The notes below the pieces were generated by a model. The model saw nothing but the letters and a program-made list of their open reading frames with translations. It made no database searches and was not told the DNA's origin. From Myxococcota bacterium (GTDB lineage: Bacteria; Myxococcota_A; UBA796; JAJRTE01): a stretch of 62,365 bases of DNA. The stretch covers positions 1 to 62,365 of the forward strand of contig JAJRTE010000011.1 in assembly GCA_024278455.1 (NCBI GenBank). Direction: 5' to 3'. A program made the translations under genes and the position numbers. Shown here piece after piece: positions 8,071 through 18,261 of this stretch (within the stretch, counting starts at the first letter, position 1; each line of letters opens with the position of its first letter).

Positions 8071-10035
8071 TTACCCTTCCCTGGCGTGGGCCGAATCCCC
8101 CGTGCCCTCATCGAACCAGGCCTTGATGTGCCGGGCGAGGACCGGTCCCACCCCGTCCACCGCGGCGATATCGTCCTCGCCGGCCTCGCGCAGCCGTTTC
8201 ACGCTCCCGAAAGCTTTGAGCAGCATCGTGCTCCGGGTGCGGCCGATACCGGGGATCTGCTCGAGGGAGGAGCGACTCATCGCCTTCTGTCGCAACTTTC
8301 TATGATGGGAAATGGCAAAACGGTGTGATTCGTCGCGGATCGCCTGCAGGAGCCGTAGAGCCGGGGAATGGGAGGGCAGGATCAACGCGTTCTTGCGGCC
8401 CGGAAGGTACACCTTGTCCAGCCGGAGCGGGGCGGGTCTGTCGCCTGGCGTGTTCGGCTTGGCGAGTGCCAGGAGCGGCAGTGTGTTCAGCTCGAGCCGG
8501 TCCGTGACGCGGCGGGCGACGTTGAGGTGGCCCTTGCCGCCGTCGACGATCAGGATGTCCGGGAGGTCTCCTTCGTGGATGCCGCGCTGCAACCGCCGAG
8601 TCAGTATTTCTGCCATCATGCCGTAGTCGTTGGGCACTTCCTCGAGGGTCTTTACGCGGTAGTGCCGGTATTCCGACTTCTGCGGGGCACCGTCCCGGAA
8701 GCGGACTTTCGAGCCCACGGGACGTTGCCCGGAAAGGTTGGAGATGTCGAAGCATTCGAGGGTGCGCGGGAGTTCCGGGAGGCGGAGGATTTTTTGCAAC
8801 TCTCTGGCGGCCTGGAGCGTTCGATAGCCCTGGTCTCGTTCCTGGGCGAGGACGGCCTGTGCCGTGCGCGATGCGAGGTCGACCATGCGGCGTTTTCGTC
8901 CTCTCCGGGGGATGGTCACGGCGACGCGGTGTCCGGCCCGGCCGGTCAAGACCTCCGCCACATCCCCCGCCTGGTCGAAGGTGCCAGGCACGGAGATCTC
9001 CGCCGGAATCCCTGTCCCGTCGCGGTAGAATTGAACCAGGAAGGTTGACAGGAGGTCGTTGTCCCCGGCGACCGTACCGGTGAACACGAAGGAACGGCTG
9101 TCCTGCATCCTTCCCTTGCGCATCGGCACCACGGTGACTGCCATGTCGTCGCCCTCGCGACAATACCCGACCGCGTCCACGTCGACACGGGTGTTGGTGA
9201 TGGCCTCCTGCCGGGCGGTGACGAGGTCGAGAGCGCGTATCAGGTCGCGAAGGGCGGCGGCTTTTTCGAATGCCAGCGCTTCGGCTTCGAGCGTCATCTG
9301 TTGTTTGAGCATTTGTCTGAGTTCCCGGTTCTTTCCCTCGAGAATCAGGATGACCTGGGCGACGACGGCGTGGTATTCGTCGCTGGTGATGAGACCGGTG
9401 CAAGGGGCCGGGCAGCGACCGATCTGGTGCTCGAGGCACGGCCGGCGCCGGCGCCGGAACTCGGTGTCCTCGCAGGACCGCAGGGGGAAGTGGCGTTTGA
9501 TGAATACCACGGTCTGGCGTGCGCTGGTGGCGGACGGGTAGGGCCCGAAGTAGCGGGCGCCATCTTGCCGCGGCCGGCGCATCAATTCCAGGCGGGGGAA
9601 GGGATCGCGCAAATCGATGCGTATGGACAGGTAGGTCTTGTCGTCTCGGAGCCGAATGTTGTACCGGGGACGGAACTTCTTGATGAGCACGTCTTCGAGG
9701 ATCAGCGCCTCGCGCGGGCTGGAAGCCAGGGAGAAGTCGATATCGGCGACTTCCTGGAGGAGGTAGGCGACCTGGGCCCTGCCGTCGTTTCCGGAGAAGT
9801 AGCTCCGAACTCGAGCCCTGATATTCGCGGCTTTTCCGACGTAGATGACCTTGCCGTGGGCGTTTTTCATCAGGTAGACGCCGGGCAGGCGTGGCAGCCG
9901 GTCGACCCGGGCCGGCAGGGATCTGGAAGTGCCGAGGCGAATCCGCACCGTGCCGCGGCGTCGGTCTGCGTGTTCCGCCTCGACGTCCGGGGGCGCGGTG
10001 CCGGTGTCCCCAGGCTGTTTCGTGCGCGAATCCAT
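8071..10035 (-). CDS. uvrC: UvrC, excinuclease ABC subunit C, 654 aa
   Basis: Dual-incision nuclease of nucleotide excision repair. It has an N-terminal GIY-YIG domain (LPGVYLMKNAHGKVIYVGKA, about residues 46-65), a Cys-rich region around CLEHQIGRCPAPC, a UVR motif in the middle, the RNase H-like endonuclease domain (ECFDISNLSGQ, VDGGKGHLN) and C-terminal HhH motifs (LEQIPGIGRTRSTMLL). UvrC incises 3' then 5' of a lesion after UvrB loading. The first 45 residues are a polar extension not found in most UvrC. Its partner uvrB lies 2.5 kb away on the same strand, separated by the oppositely transcribed exbB-exbD-exbD genes. Confidence 0.97.
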   Translation of the reverse strand: MDSRTKQPGDTGTAPPDVEAEHADRRRGTVRIRLGTSRSLPARVDRLPRLPGVYLMKNAHGKVIYVGKAANIRARVRSYFSGNDGRAQVAYLLQEVADIDFSLASSPREALILEDVLIKKFRPRYNIRLRDDKTYLSIRIDLRDPFPRLELMRRPRQDGARYFGPYPSATSARQTVVFIKRHFPLRSCEDTEFRRRRRPCLEHQIGRCPAPCTGLITSDEYHAVVAQVILILEGKNRELRQMLKQQMTLEAEALAFEKAAALRDLIRALDLVTARQEAITNTRVDVDAVGYCREGDDMAVTVVPMRKGRMQDSRSFVFTGTVAGDNDLLSTFLVQFYRDGTGIPAEISVPGTFDQAGDVAEVLTGRAGHRVAVTIPRRGRKRRMVDLASRTAQAVLAQERDQGYRTLQAARELQKILRLPELPRTLECFDISNLSGQRPVGSKVRFRDGAPQKSEYRHYRVKTLEEVPNDYGMMAEILTRRLQRGIHEGDLPDILIVDGGKGHLNVARRVTDRLELNTLPLLALAKPNTPGDRPAPLRLDKVYLPGRKNALILPSHSPALRLLQAIRDESHRFAISHHRKLRQKAMSRSSLEQIPGIGRTRSTMLLKAFGSVKRLREAGEDDIAAVDGVGPVLARHIKAWFDEGTGDSAHAREG

Positions 10036-10536
10036 GCTGCTCGACGTTCCCTTTGCCGGGGTTTCGTGCCCGCTCTCGAGACCTGGAGCCTTTTTTATCG
10101 AGGGCGTGCCGTGTTTGTTCGAGGTTTCCCTGTACGGGCGTTACGCAGGCAGCCGGGGGTGGCCGGGATCCTGTCCCGGTGCGAAGCGTTCATTCGATTC
10201 CTGTCCGTTTTGCCCCCGGGTGCGCGCCCGGCAGAGTCTTGTTCTGTCAATTCCTCAACAACATTCTTGCTTGACTTTGCGTCATAACCATGAAAATAAT
10301 GGTTACCGGTTTTCCGGCGCCTTTCCAGAGTCGTGTATCCACTGGGCAGGCACGATGTTCGAGCGTTTCCCGCGGTTGGCGGCGCACGGCGCGGCGGGTG
10401 TTCGATTCGGGATGAATGACGGAGATGGCCAGGGTCTCCAGGAGAACATCGTGCCCGGGACAGGTCCAACTGTTGTCTTGATTCTTCCGGCAGAGACCGC
10501 CGGGGGAGAGCGTTGATTTTCCGCTAGGAGCATTCA
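10036..10536. other. 501-base intergenic region between uvrC and exbB
   Basis: No credible gene. It separates two divergently transcribed genes and carries the promoter/operator candidate at 10271-10305. Bases near 10091-10096 contain a T6 run without a convincing hairpin. If the promoter is right, the exbB messenger has a leader of about 230 bases, long enough for regulation; I see no known riboswitch consensus in it. Confidence 0.6.
10271..10305 (+). promoter_or_regulatory. sigma70-type promoter with inverted repeat over the -10
   Basis: TTGACT at 10271-10276, an 18-base spacer, and AATAAT at 10295-10300: five of six consensus bases in each box, standing out in G+C-rich DNA. A perfect 7-base inverted repeat, TAACCAT (10285-10291) and ATGGTTA (10299-10305) with a 7-base gap, covers the -10 box, the position expected of a repressor site. 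It faces the exbB-exbD-exbD cassette, whose first start codon is at 10537. Confidence 0.6.
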
Positions 10537-11199
10537 ATGTTTGCAGAGATTGCCGAATTCGTTCGCCAGGGCGGCCCGTTCATGTACATCAACATCGTGG
10601 TGTCCATCTCCACGATTGCCGTCGTCGCCGAACGAACCTACCGTCTGTATTTCGAGTACAACATCCACGGTCGTGCTTTTCTGGAGCAGGCCGAAAAGCT
10701 GATCCTGGCCAACAATATCGACCGGGCGATCAAGCTCTGCAACACGGTTCCCAGGGCAATCCTGCCTCGAGTGGTGAAGTCGGGTCTCCTCGCGGCGCAC
10801 AAGGGGCGTGCCGCGGTGTCCGCGGCTCTCGAGGAGGCGCTCTTGGAGTTCACACCGCTCCTGCAAAAGCGTATTCAGACGATGTGGTCGCTGGCGAACA
10901 TCGCCACGCTGGTCGGACTGATCGGGACGATCGTAGGGCTGATTCGAGCGTTCAAGGCGGTCAGTCTGGCCACGTCGGAGCAGAAGACGACCTTGCTGAC
11001 CGAGGGTATTTCCGAGGCCATGAACAACACCGCGTTCGGACTCAGCATCGCGGTGACCAACATCCTCGCGCACCTCTTCCTCAGCGGGCAGTCCCGGACC
11101 ATGACCGAAGACCTCGATCTCGCCGCGGTCCGGATGGAGAACCTGCTCTCCAGCAGGCGGTTCACGGTCGGAGAAGAAGGGCACGCGGCTTCGCGATAG
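10537..11199 (+). CDS. ExbB/TolQ/MotA-family proton channel, 220 aa
   Basis: First gene of a three-gene motor cassette. One N-terminal membrane helix (residues about 16-32), a cytoplasmic domain, then two helices (about 115-140 and 155-178) containing the conserved phrases LANIATLVGLIGTIVGLI and NNTAFGLSIAVTNI, the family signature of the pentameric stator ring. With ExbD/TolR partners it converts proton flow into force, for TonB- or Tol-type envelope work or, in myxobacteria, for the Agl gliding motor. It is followed by two different ExbD-like genes and not by tonB, which resembles the AglR-AglQ-AglS layout. The start is preceded by CTAGGAGCATTCA, a good ribosome binding site. Confidence 0.92.
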   Translation: MFAEIAEFVRQGGPFMYINIVVSISTIAVVAERTYRLYFEYNIHGRAFLEQAEKLILANNIDRAIKLCNTVPRAILPRVVKSGLLAAHKGRAAVSAALEEALLEFTPLLQKRIQTMWSLANIATLVGLIGTIVGLIRAFKAVSLATSEQKTTLLTEGISEAMNNTAFGLSIAVTNILAHLFLSGQSRTMTEDLDLAAVRMENLLSSRRFTVGEEGHAASR

Positions 11200-11348
11200 G
11201 CGATCGATATGCCTCGAGCCCGGCCTCTTTCCCGGCGGGTCCGCCTCGTCGATCGAACTGCCGGCGGCGGTTTCGCAACACGATCGGATCGAGGCGGACC
11301 GCAAGATAGGGCAGGGGACGTCAACCAGTACCGTCAGGGAAATGCCCC

Positions 11349-11852
11349 ATGCGAATGAGAAGACACGTCACACTGGAAGAAATCTCGGAGTTGAACCTGG
11401 TGCCCTACATGGACATCATGGTCAACCTGATCATTTTCATGCTGTTCTCGATGACGTCCTTCCTTCAGATGAAGATCATCAACGTGTCGGTTCCCGCGAT
11501 TGGAGAGACTCAGGATGAGGGTGACGGCACGCCTCCTCCGGAGCAGCGGTTGGCCGTGGTACTGGGGATCATTCACAAGCAGGGTTTCCTGATTTCGCTC
11601 AATGGCAAGTTCATGGAGGGCACACCGGAAGGGGAGCCGACCATCAAGTGCCTTCCCAATGGAAACTACGATTTCGATGGGCTGCAGAAGAAGATGATGG
11701 AGGTCAAACGAATGGCGCCCGCTGTCACGGCGTTGACCATCGCCCCGGACAAGGCGGTCGACTACAATACGCTCGTGCAGACCATGGATGCCATTCGGCG
11801 GGACACCGGGGGGGGGATCATGTTTCCAGACGTGCTGCTCGGCGTCCGGTAA
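11349..11852 (+). CDS. ExbD/TolR-family protein (first paralogue), 167 aa
   Basis: A short cytoplasmic N-terminus, then one membrane helix beginning LNLVPYMDIMVNLIIFMLF, which holds the conserved Asp of the MDI motif that carries protons in TolR/ExbD, then a periplasmic domain of about 110 residues. It would insert into the ring made by the preceding ExbB-like protein. The gap to exbB is 149 bases. Near the 3' end a run of nine G (11808-11816) encodes part of DTGGGI and is a potential slippage site. A second, diverged ExbD follows after 46 bases. Confidence 0.9.
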   Translation: MRMRRHVTLEEISELNLVPYMDIMVNLIIFMLFSMTSFLQMKIINVSVPAIGETQDEGDGTPPPEQRLAVVLGIIHKQGFLISLNGKFMEGTPEGEPTIKCLPNGNYDFDGLQKKMMEVKRMAPAVTALTIAPDKAVDYNTLVQTMDAIRRDTGGGIMFPDVLLGVR

Positions 11853-11898
11853 GGGTCGGACGGCCGCTGTCCGCAGTAAAGTCGAGGAATTGAGAGTC

Positions 11899-12483
11899 AT
11901 GGCAGATGATATCGTAAAAGCAGGCGCGACGGGTGACGACACGTTGGACGACGCGGTCTTGAAGGAGAAGAAAGCCCGTCGCAAGGCCCGGAGAGCGGAG
12001 CGAGAGGGCGACGGCCCGGCCGAAAAGGAGCTGAACCTCACTGCCATGATGGACATCCTGACCATCTTGGTGGTGTTTCTGCTCAAAAACTACAACACCA
12101 CACCTGCCGCCAACCTTCGCGAGGGGCTCAATCCGCCCATCTCGGATACGCAAATCGCCATGAAAAATGCCATCACCGTGGCGGTGTCGCGCAAGGATAT
12201 CAGCGTCGATGACCAACCTGTGCTCAACCTGGACAACGGGAGGGTGCGCCCGGAAGACACGCCCATCGCCGAGCAACCGCTGCTCATCACGAAGCTGAGG
12301 GATACCCTGCTGACCAAGGTGGAGCACCACAAGAAGATCGAATCCCTCGGCGGCACCCCGTTCAAGGGTGAAATGCTCGTCGTCGGGGACCGGCACATAG
12401 ACTACGAGCTGCTTTCCAAGGTGCTCTACAGTGCCGGCCAAGCTCAGTTGGCGAACTTCAAGTTCGTCACCCTTAGCCCATAG
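11899..12483 (+). CDS. ExbD/TolR-family protein (second paralogue), 194 aa
   Basis: Has a charged N-terminus of about 45 residues (AVLKEKKARRKARRAERE), longer than in the first paralogue, then LNLTAMMDILTILVVFLLK with the conserved membrane Asp, and a periplasmic domain of about 125 residues. The start at MADDIVKAG is preceded by GAGGAATTGAGAG; a longer frame beginning inside the preceding gene is rejected. Two TolR-type partners for one TolQ-type ring suggest a heteromeric stator, as described for AglQ and AglS of Myxococcus. The gene is convergent with uvrB, 89 bases downstream. Confidence 0.9.
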   Translation: MADDIVKAGATGDDTLDDAVLKEKKARRKARRAEREGDGPAEKELNLTAMMDILTILVVFLLKNYNTTPAANLREGLNPPISDTQIAMKNAITVAVSRKDISVDDQPVLNLDNGRVRPEDTPIAEQPLLITKLRDTLLTKVEHHKKIESLGGTPFKGEMLVVGDRHIDYELLSKVLYSAGQAQLANFKFVTLSP

Positions 12484-12572
12484 TCCGCCAGCGAACAACC
12501 ATCCACGCTCCGTCCCGGGCTGCGGGCACCATCAGACATGTCTGGCGCGTTCGATCGTCTCGGTCGAGCCCC

Positions 12573-14597
12573 TCATCGCGCACCCAGCAGTCCCAGTTGT
12601 TCCTGCTCGAGCGCCTTGATGCGGTCGCGCAGTTCCGCTGCCCGCTCGAACTCGAGGATTTCCGCGGCGAGTTTCATCTCCTTTGTCAGTTCGCGGATGC
12701 GCCGTTCCCGTTCCACCGGCGAGAGTGCGCGGTCCTCCGGCGGCACCGGCGTCTTCCCCTTGCGGTTCCCGGCGGGATAGGTCACGTAATCACGTTCGTA
12801 GATGGACTCGAGGAGGTTGTGTATGTCCTTTTTGATCGACAGGGGGGTGATGCCGTGGGCGGCATTGAAGGCTTGCTGCTTTTTGCGGCGGCGGTTGGTC
12901 TCGTCGATGGTCGCCTGCATGGACCGGGTGACCTGGTCGGCGTAGAGGATGACCATGCCGTCGACGTTTCGGGCTGCCCTTCCGCACGTCTGGATGAGGG
13001 ACCGTTCCGATCGGAGGAAACCCTCCTTGTCGGCGTCCAGGATGGCCACCAGGGACACTTCCGGGATGTCCAGCCCTTCCCGCAAGAGGTTGATGCCCAC
13101 GAGCACGTCGAACTCTCCGAGCCGGAGGTCCTGGATGATTTCGATGCGCTCGAGGGTGTCGATGTCCGAGTGGAGGTATCGAGCGCGAATGCCCACATCG
13201 GCGAGGTATTCGGTCAAGTCTTCGGCCATCCGCTTGGTCAGCGTTGTGACCAGAACGCGCTTGTCGGCCTCGACCCGGGCGCGGATCTGCTCGAGCACGT
13301 CATCGACCTGGGTCGCTGCCGGCCGCACTTCGATGCGGGGCTCCAGCAGGCCGGTGGGCCTGACGATCTGCTCGACGACGAGGCCTTTGCTCATGCGCAG
13401 TTCGTACTCGGCCGGAGTGGCCGAGACGTAGATGACCTGGTTGACGAGTGTCTGGAACTCGTCGAAGCGCAGCGGGCGGTTGTCGAGGGCCGAGGGGAGG
13501 CGGAATCCGTGCTCGACGAGCGTCTCCTTGCGCGCCCGGTCGCCCCGGTACATGCCCCCGATCTGCGGGACGGCGATGTGCGATTCGTCGATGAAGGTGA
13601 CGAAGTCCCTTGGAAAGAAGTCCAGCAACGTGGGGGGGGGGTCTCCAGGTCGCCGTCCGGTCAGGTGGCGGGAGTAGTTCTCGATCCCGGTGCAGTATCC
13701 CATTTCGGCGAGCATCTCGAGGTCGTAGCGGGTCCGGCTCTCGAGCCGTTGCGCTTCCAGGAGTCTCCCCTCGGCGTGCAGCTCCGAAAGGCGCGCCTCG
13801 AGTTCCCGGCCAATGTTGCTCATGGCGACCCGGATGGTGTCTGCTTCGGTGACGTAGTGGCTGGCCGGGTAGATCGTGACGCGCTCGAGCCGCCGGGTGG
13901 CCTTGCCCCGCAGGGGGTCGATCTCGTGCAAGGCGTCGATCTCGTCGCCCCACAGTTCGATCCGGATGGCATGTTCGTCTTCGTGTGCAGGGAAGATTTC
14001 TATCGTGTCCCCTCTCACGCGGAAGGTGCCGCGATGGAAGTCGGTGTCGTTGCGATCGTACTGCATTTCGATGAGGCGTGAAAGGATCGTCCGGCGGCCG
14101 ACCTCCTGGCCTTGGTCCAGGCACAGCAACATCCCGTGGTAGGCTTCTGGCGAACCGAGTCCGTAGATGCACGACACGGACGCCACGATCAGCACGTCCC
14201 TGCGCTCGAGCAGCGATCGGGTTGCCGAGTGGCGCAGCTTGTCGATACGTTCGTTGATGGATGCGTCCTTTTCGATGTAGGTGTCCGAGGACGGGACGTA
14301 GGCCTCCGGCTGGTAGTAGTCGTAGTAGCTCACGAAATACTCGACCGCGTTGTGCGGAAAGAGCTGCTTGAATTCCCCGAAAAGCTGCGCGGCGAGCGTC
14401 TTGTTGGGAGCGATCACCAGGGCCGGGCGGTTGACCCTGGCGATCACGCTGGCCATGGTGAACGTCTTTCCGGACCCCGTGACCCCCAGCAGCGTCTGGT
14501 GGCGGACACCTCGCGCTATTCCGCGCGCGAGCGCATCGATGGCCTGGGGCTGGTCTCCCTTCGGCTCGAACGCCGTGACCAGTTGAAAGTGTGACAT
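12573..14597 (-). CDS. uvrB: UvrB, excinuclease ABC subunit B, 674 aa
   Basis: Damage-verifying helicase of nucleotide excision repair. Walker A is in [14 protein letters not shown]; the beta-hairpin that clamps DNA is [17 protein letters not shown]; the DEXX box is FIDESH; motif VI lies in QTCGRAARN; the C-terminal UVR motif that binds UvrC covers the last 40 residues. Length is standard. The start [10 protein letters not shown] is chosen because it is the family N-terminus and has GGAG six bases upstream; the frame stays open for 85 more codons upstream. A run of ten identical bases at 13632-13641 encodes Pro-Pro-Pro in GDPPPTLLD, so it is a possible frameshift hotspot in a repair gene. Confidence 0.97.
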   Translation of the reverse strand: MSHFQLVTAFEPKGDQPQAIDALARGIARGVRHQTLLGVTGSGKTFTMASVIARVNRPALVIAPNKTLAAQLFGEFKQLFPHNAVEYFVSYYDYYQPEAYVPSSDTYIEKDASINERIDKLRHSATRSLLERRDVLIVASVSCIYGLGSPEAYHGMLLCLDQGQEVGRRTILSRLIEMQYDRNDTDFHRGTFRVRGDTIEIFPAHEDEHAIRIELWGDEIDALHEIDPLRGKATRRLERVTIYPASHYVTEADTIRVAMSNIGRELEARLSELHAEGRLLEAQRLESRTRYDLEMLAEMGYCTGIENYSRHLTGRRPGDPPPTLLDFFPRDFVTFIDESHIAVPQIGGMYRGDRARKETLVEHGFRLPSALDNRPLRFDEFQTLVNQVIYVSATPAEYELRMSKGLVVEQIVRPTGLLEPRIEVRPAATQVDDVLEQIRARVEADKRVLVTTLTKRMAEDLTEYLADVGIRARYLHSDIDTLERIEIIQDLRLGEFDVLVGINLLREGLDIPEVSLVAILDADKEGFLRSERSLIQTCGRAARNVDGMVILYADQVTRSMQATIDETNRRRKKQQAFNAAHGITPLSIKKDIHNLLESIYERDYVTYPAGNRKGKTPVPPEDRALSPVERERRIRELTKEMKLAAEILEFERAAELRDRIKALEQEQLGLLGAR

Positions 14598-14827
14598 CGC
14601 CACTCCGAGTCTTCGCCGTGCACAGCGGTACCCAAGATACTTACCGTTCGACCCGAACGAGGTCAAGATATCCAGGCGCGCGGAAGTCTGCGTCGTTGCC
14701 GAACCGGGTGGGCGACCCCTCTGGTCCGCGACCTGCCCCACTTCCCTCCTGGACACCGGCGGCATGTTGGGCCAGAATAGCGGGACGCGCGGGGCGAACG
14801 GATCGCCATGCAGGAGGAACCAGTACC

Positions 14828-16186
<1,359 letters not shown>

Positions 16187-16305
16187 TGGGTGGCCGCGCG
16201 TTGTGCTTGGCCTCGTCGGCGACTGGGTTCAGGGTGCGCGTTTTGCGGAGTCGTGCTCGAGGCGCGATGACGACCGGCGCGTGGTATTCGGGGTGGGCTC
16301 GAGGG

Positions 16306-16333
16306 TTGCATTCCTCTCGTGGTGGGATAGAAT
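16306..16333 (+). promoter_or_regulatory. weak promoter candidate for the importer operon
   Basis: TAGAAT at 16328-16333 matches the -10 consensus in five of six positions; a poor -35 (TTGCAT, 16306-16311) lies 16 bases before it. It is about 185 bases upstream of the substrate-binding-protein gene. I looked for a B12-box or other cobalamin-riboswitch consensus between here and the gene and did not see one. Confidence 0.35.
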
Positions 16334-16402
16334 AGATGGTGTCATCGAGTCCACAGGGTCACCGGAACACCTCGAGCCGCATGTTCTCAGTCTGGTATTC
16401 GC

Positions 16403-16434
16403 GGCCCGGGAGGGGCCGGGGATCCTGTTTTTTT
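16403..16434 (+). terminator. possible leader hairpin with T7 tract
   Basis: GGCCC at 16403-16407 can pair with GGGCC at 16413-16417 (or CCCGG with CCGGG, shifted by two), and a run of seven T follows at 16428-16434. The gap of 7-10 bases between stem and T-run is longer than ideal. Its position in the 331-base gene-free stretch 16187-16517, between promoter and first start codon, would fit an attenuator. Confidence 0.3.
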
Positions 16435-16517
16435 GGTGGACCGCGTGCCGGCGGGTCCTCCCGTTTTCCGGCGAGCCCGCGCCGCCCGGGATCCTGCTTC
16501 GGGGCCAGGGAGGCCGG

Positions 16518-17486
16518 GTGAGTGGTCGAGGACACAAACCATCCCGTGCGACGCGGCGGTCTCTGGCGGTCGTGGCAAGCCTCTTTTTGGCCGGGATCCT
16601 CCTGTCCTGGGTCCTGCTGCTCATCGACGACCGCGTCCAGCAGCGCGGATGGCAGGTTCAAGGGTCTCGACCGGAGACCCGGGCCGAAACGTTCCGCCGC
16701 ATTGTCCCCGGGAGTCCGGCGCTGACCGAGCTGGTTTTTGCGCTGGGCCAGGGCCACCGGGTGGCCGCGGTGGGCGACGACTGTGCCTTCCCTCCAGAGG
16801 CGCTCGCCCTCCCACGAATCGGCAGCCTGTACAACCCCAACCTCGAGCGCCTTGCCATGCTGGCGCCGGACCTGGTCATCGTGCAGGGGAGGCACGAGCG
16901 GCTCGAGGCGTGGGCCGCGCGAGAGGGGGTGCGGTTCCACTCTGTGGGCCGGCTTGATTCCCTGCCCGATCTCCGGCGGGTGATTTTCGATCTAGGCGGC
17001 GTGCTTGGTGTCGCGGGCGAGGCCCGGCGGCTGCGGCGGCAGGTGGACCGGCGGCTCACCGCTGTGGCGGAAACGGTGCAGGGAGCGCGCCGAGTCCCAG
17101 TCTTCCTGACCTTCGGGCGGACACCTGGAAACCTTGGCACGCTGTACACCTGTGGTCCGGGCTCGTTCCTGAACGACCTCTTGCAGATCGCGGGGGGGCG
17201 GAACGTTTTTGCCGGAGCGACCGGGTCCTGGCCGGTGGTGTCGAAAGAAGCCCTGGTCAGCAGTGCGCCGGAGGTCATCCTCGAGGTGTACGCCCGGCCG
17301 GTAGGTGTCGAGGCAGAGCGACGGCTCGAGCAGGACTGGGCCGCGCTGGCCGGGCTGCCCGCGGTCGCCAGCGGCAGGATTCGCTACCTGTATGGAGACG
17401 AGTTCCAGATACCTGGACCTCGAGTCCCCGAGACCGCGCTGGCGTTCGCCCGGGCGCTGCACCCGGAGTTGTTTGCCGATGAGTGA
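16518..17486 (+). CDS. BtuF/FecB-like substrate-binding protein of an ABC importer, 322 aa
   Basis: Class III periplasmic binding protein for cobalamin, haem or iron chelates. After a basic start (about residues 3-16) comes one strongly hydrophobic helix (SLAVVASLFLAGILLSWVLL) with no lipobox Cys, so it is probably membrane-anchored by an uncleaved helix. The PeriBP fold is shown by PGSPALTELVFALG, then LAPDLVIVQGRHER and a C-terminal lobe with APEVILEVYA. The GTG start is favoured because GGGAGG lies 4-9 bases before it; longer upstream frame has no good start. Its end overlaps the ATPase start by 8 bases. Ligand is unresolved between B12, haem and siderophores. Confidence 0.85.
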   Translation: MSGRGHKPSRATRRSLAVVASLFLAGILLSWVLLLIDDRVQQRGWQVQGSRPETRAETFRRIVPGSPALTELVFALGQGHRVAAVGDDCAFPPEALALPRIGSLYNPNLERLAMLAPDLVIVQGRHERLEAWAAREGVRFHSVGRLDSLPDLRRVIFDLGGVLGVAGEARRLRRQVDRRLTAVAETVQGARRVPVFLTFGRTPGNLGTLYTCGPGSFLNDLLQIAGGRNVFAGATGSWPVVSKEALVSSAPEVILEVYARPVGVEAERRLEQDWAALAGLPAVASGRIRYLYGDEFQIPGPRVPETALAFARALHPELFADE

Positions 17487-18261
17487 GGCCATCCTGTCGA
17501 TGATCGTCATTGGCTACCGGTACCCTGGAGCAGGGTGGCGGCTCGAGGTGGAGCGGCTCGAGGTATCGCCGGGCGAACGGGTGGGTATCATCGGCCCCAA
17601 CGGCTCGGGGAAGAGCACGTTGTTGAAGATCGCCGCCGGAGTCTTGCGGCCGGACAGCGGCCGTGTTTTTCAGCGCGGCACGGAATTGGAGGCCCTGGAG
17701 CGCCGGGAGATTGCCCGGAGAATCGCCTACCTGCCCCAGACGGTCTCGTCCATGTTGGATTTCACCGTCGAGGAGGTGGTCCGGATGGGACGTTATCCGC
17801 ACCTCGAGGGGTTCGGTCGAATGCGGGGTCGTCATGATGAGGTCGTGGAGGCCACGCTGGACGCGACGGGGTTGGTGCCGCTCAGGACCCGGCCGTTGTC
17901 GCGGCTTTCCGGTGGGGAGTACAAGCGTGTGCTTCTGGCCTCGGTGTTGGCGCAGGAGCCCGAAGTGCTGCTCCTCGACGAACCGACGGCCGCGCTGGAC
18001 GTGGAGCACCAGGTGCGGCTTCACCGACTTTTCGTTGCGTTGTCGCGGAAGGGCATGGCGGTGGTCGCGGTCACCCACGACCTCAACCTGGCCTCGCTGT
18101 TCTTCCGCCGGCTGCTGCTCTTGGAGCACGGAAAGGTGAGTCAGCAGGGTTCTCCCGGGGAGGTCTTGACCGGGGAGACCATGGAGCGGGTCTACGGTGC
18201 CGAGGTGCTGGTGCACCGTCATCCCCTGGTCGACTGCCCGATGGTACTTCCGAGGCCGTGA
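17479..18261 (+). CDS. ABC importer ATPase, BtuD/FecE-like, 260 aa
   Basis: Walker A GPNGSGKST, Q-loop in AYLPQTVSS, signature LSGGEYKRV, Walker B VLLLDEPTAALD and switch His in VTHDLN are all intact, in the order and spacing of the FecE/BtuD subfamily. It powers import through the permease encoded next. The start MSEAILSMIV overlaps the end of the binding-protein gene by 8 bases, and its stop overlaps the permease start by 4 (GTGA), so the three genes are translationally coupled. An upstream in-frame start inside the previous gene is rejected because it has no family sequence. Confidence 0.93.
   Translation: MSEAILSMIVIGYRYPGAGWRLEVERLEVSPGERVGIIGPNGSGKSTLLKIAAGVLRPDSGRVFQRGTELEALERREIARRIAYLPQTVSSMLDFTVEEVVRMGRYPHLEGFGRMRGRHDEVVEATLDATGLVPLRTRPLSRLSGGEYKRVLLASVLAQEPEVLLLDEPTAALDVEHQVRLHRLFVALSRKGMAVVAVTHDLNLASLFFRRLLLLEHGKVSQQGSPGEVLTGETMERVYGAEVLVHRHPLVDCPMVLPRP

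Noticed and set aside
12597..14081. Long rightward open frame antisense to uvrB
   Set aside because: It mirrors the codon bias of uvrB on the other strand; the residues show no domain and no start signal.
16187..16517. Cobalamin riboswitch before the BtuFDC-like operon
   Set aside because: No B12-box-like consensus was recognised by eye; only a covariance search could settle it.
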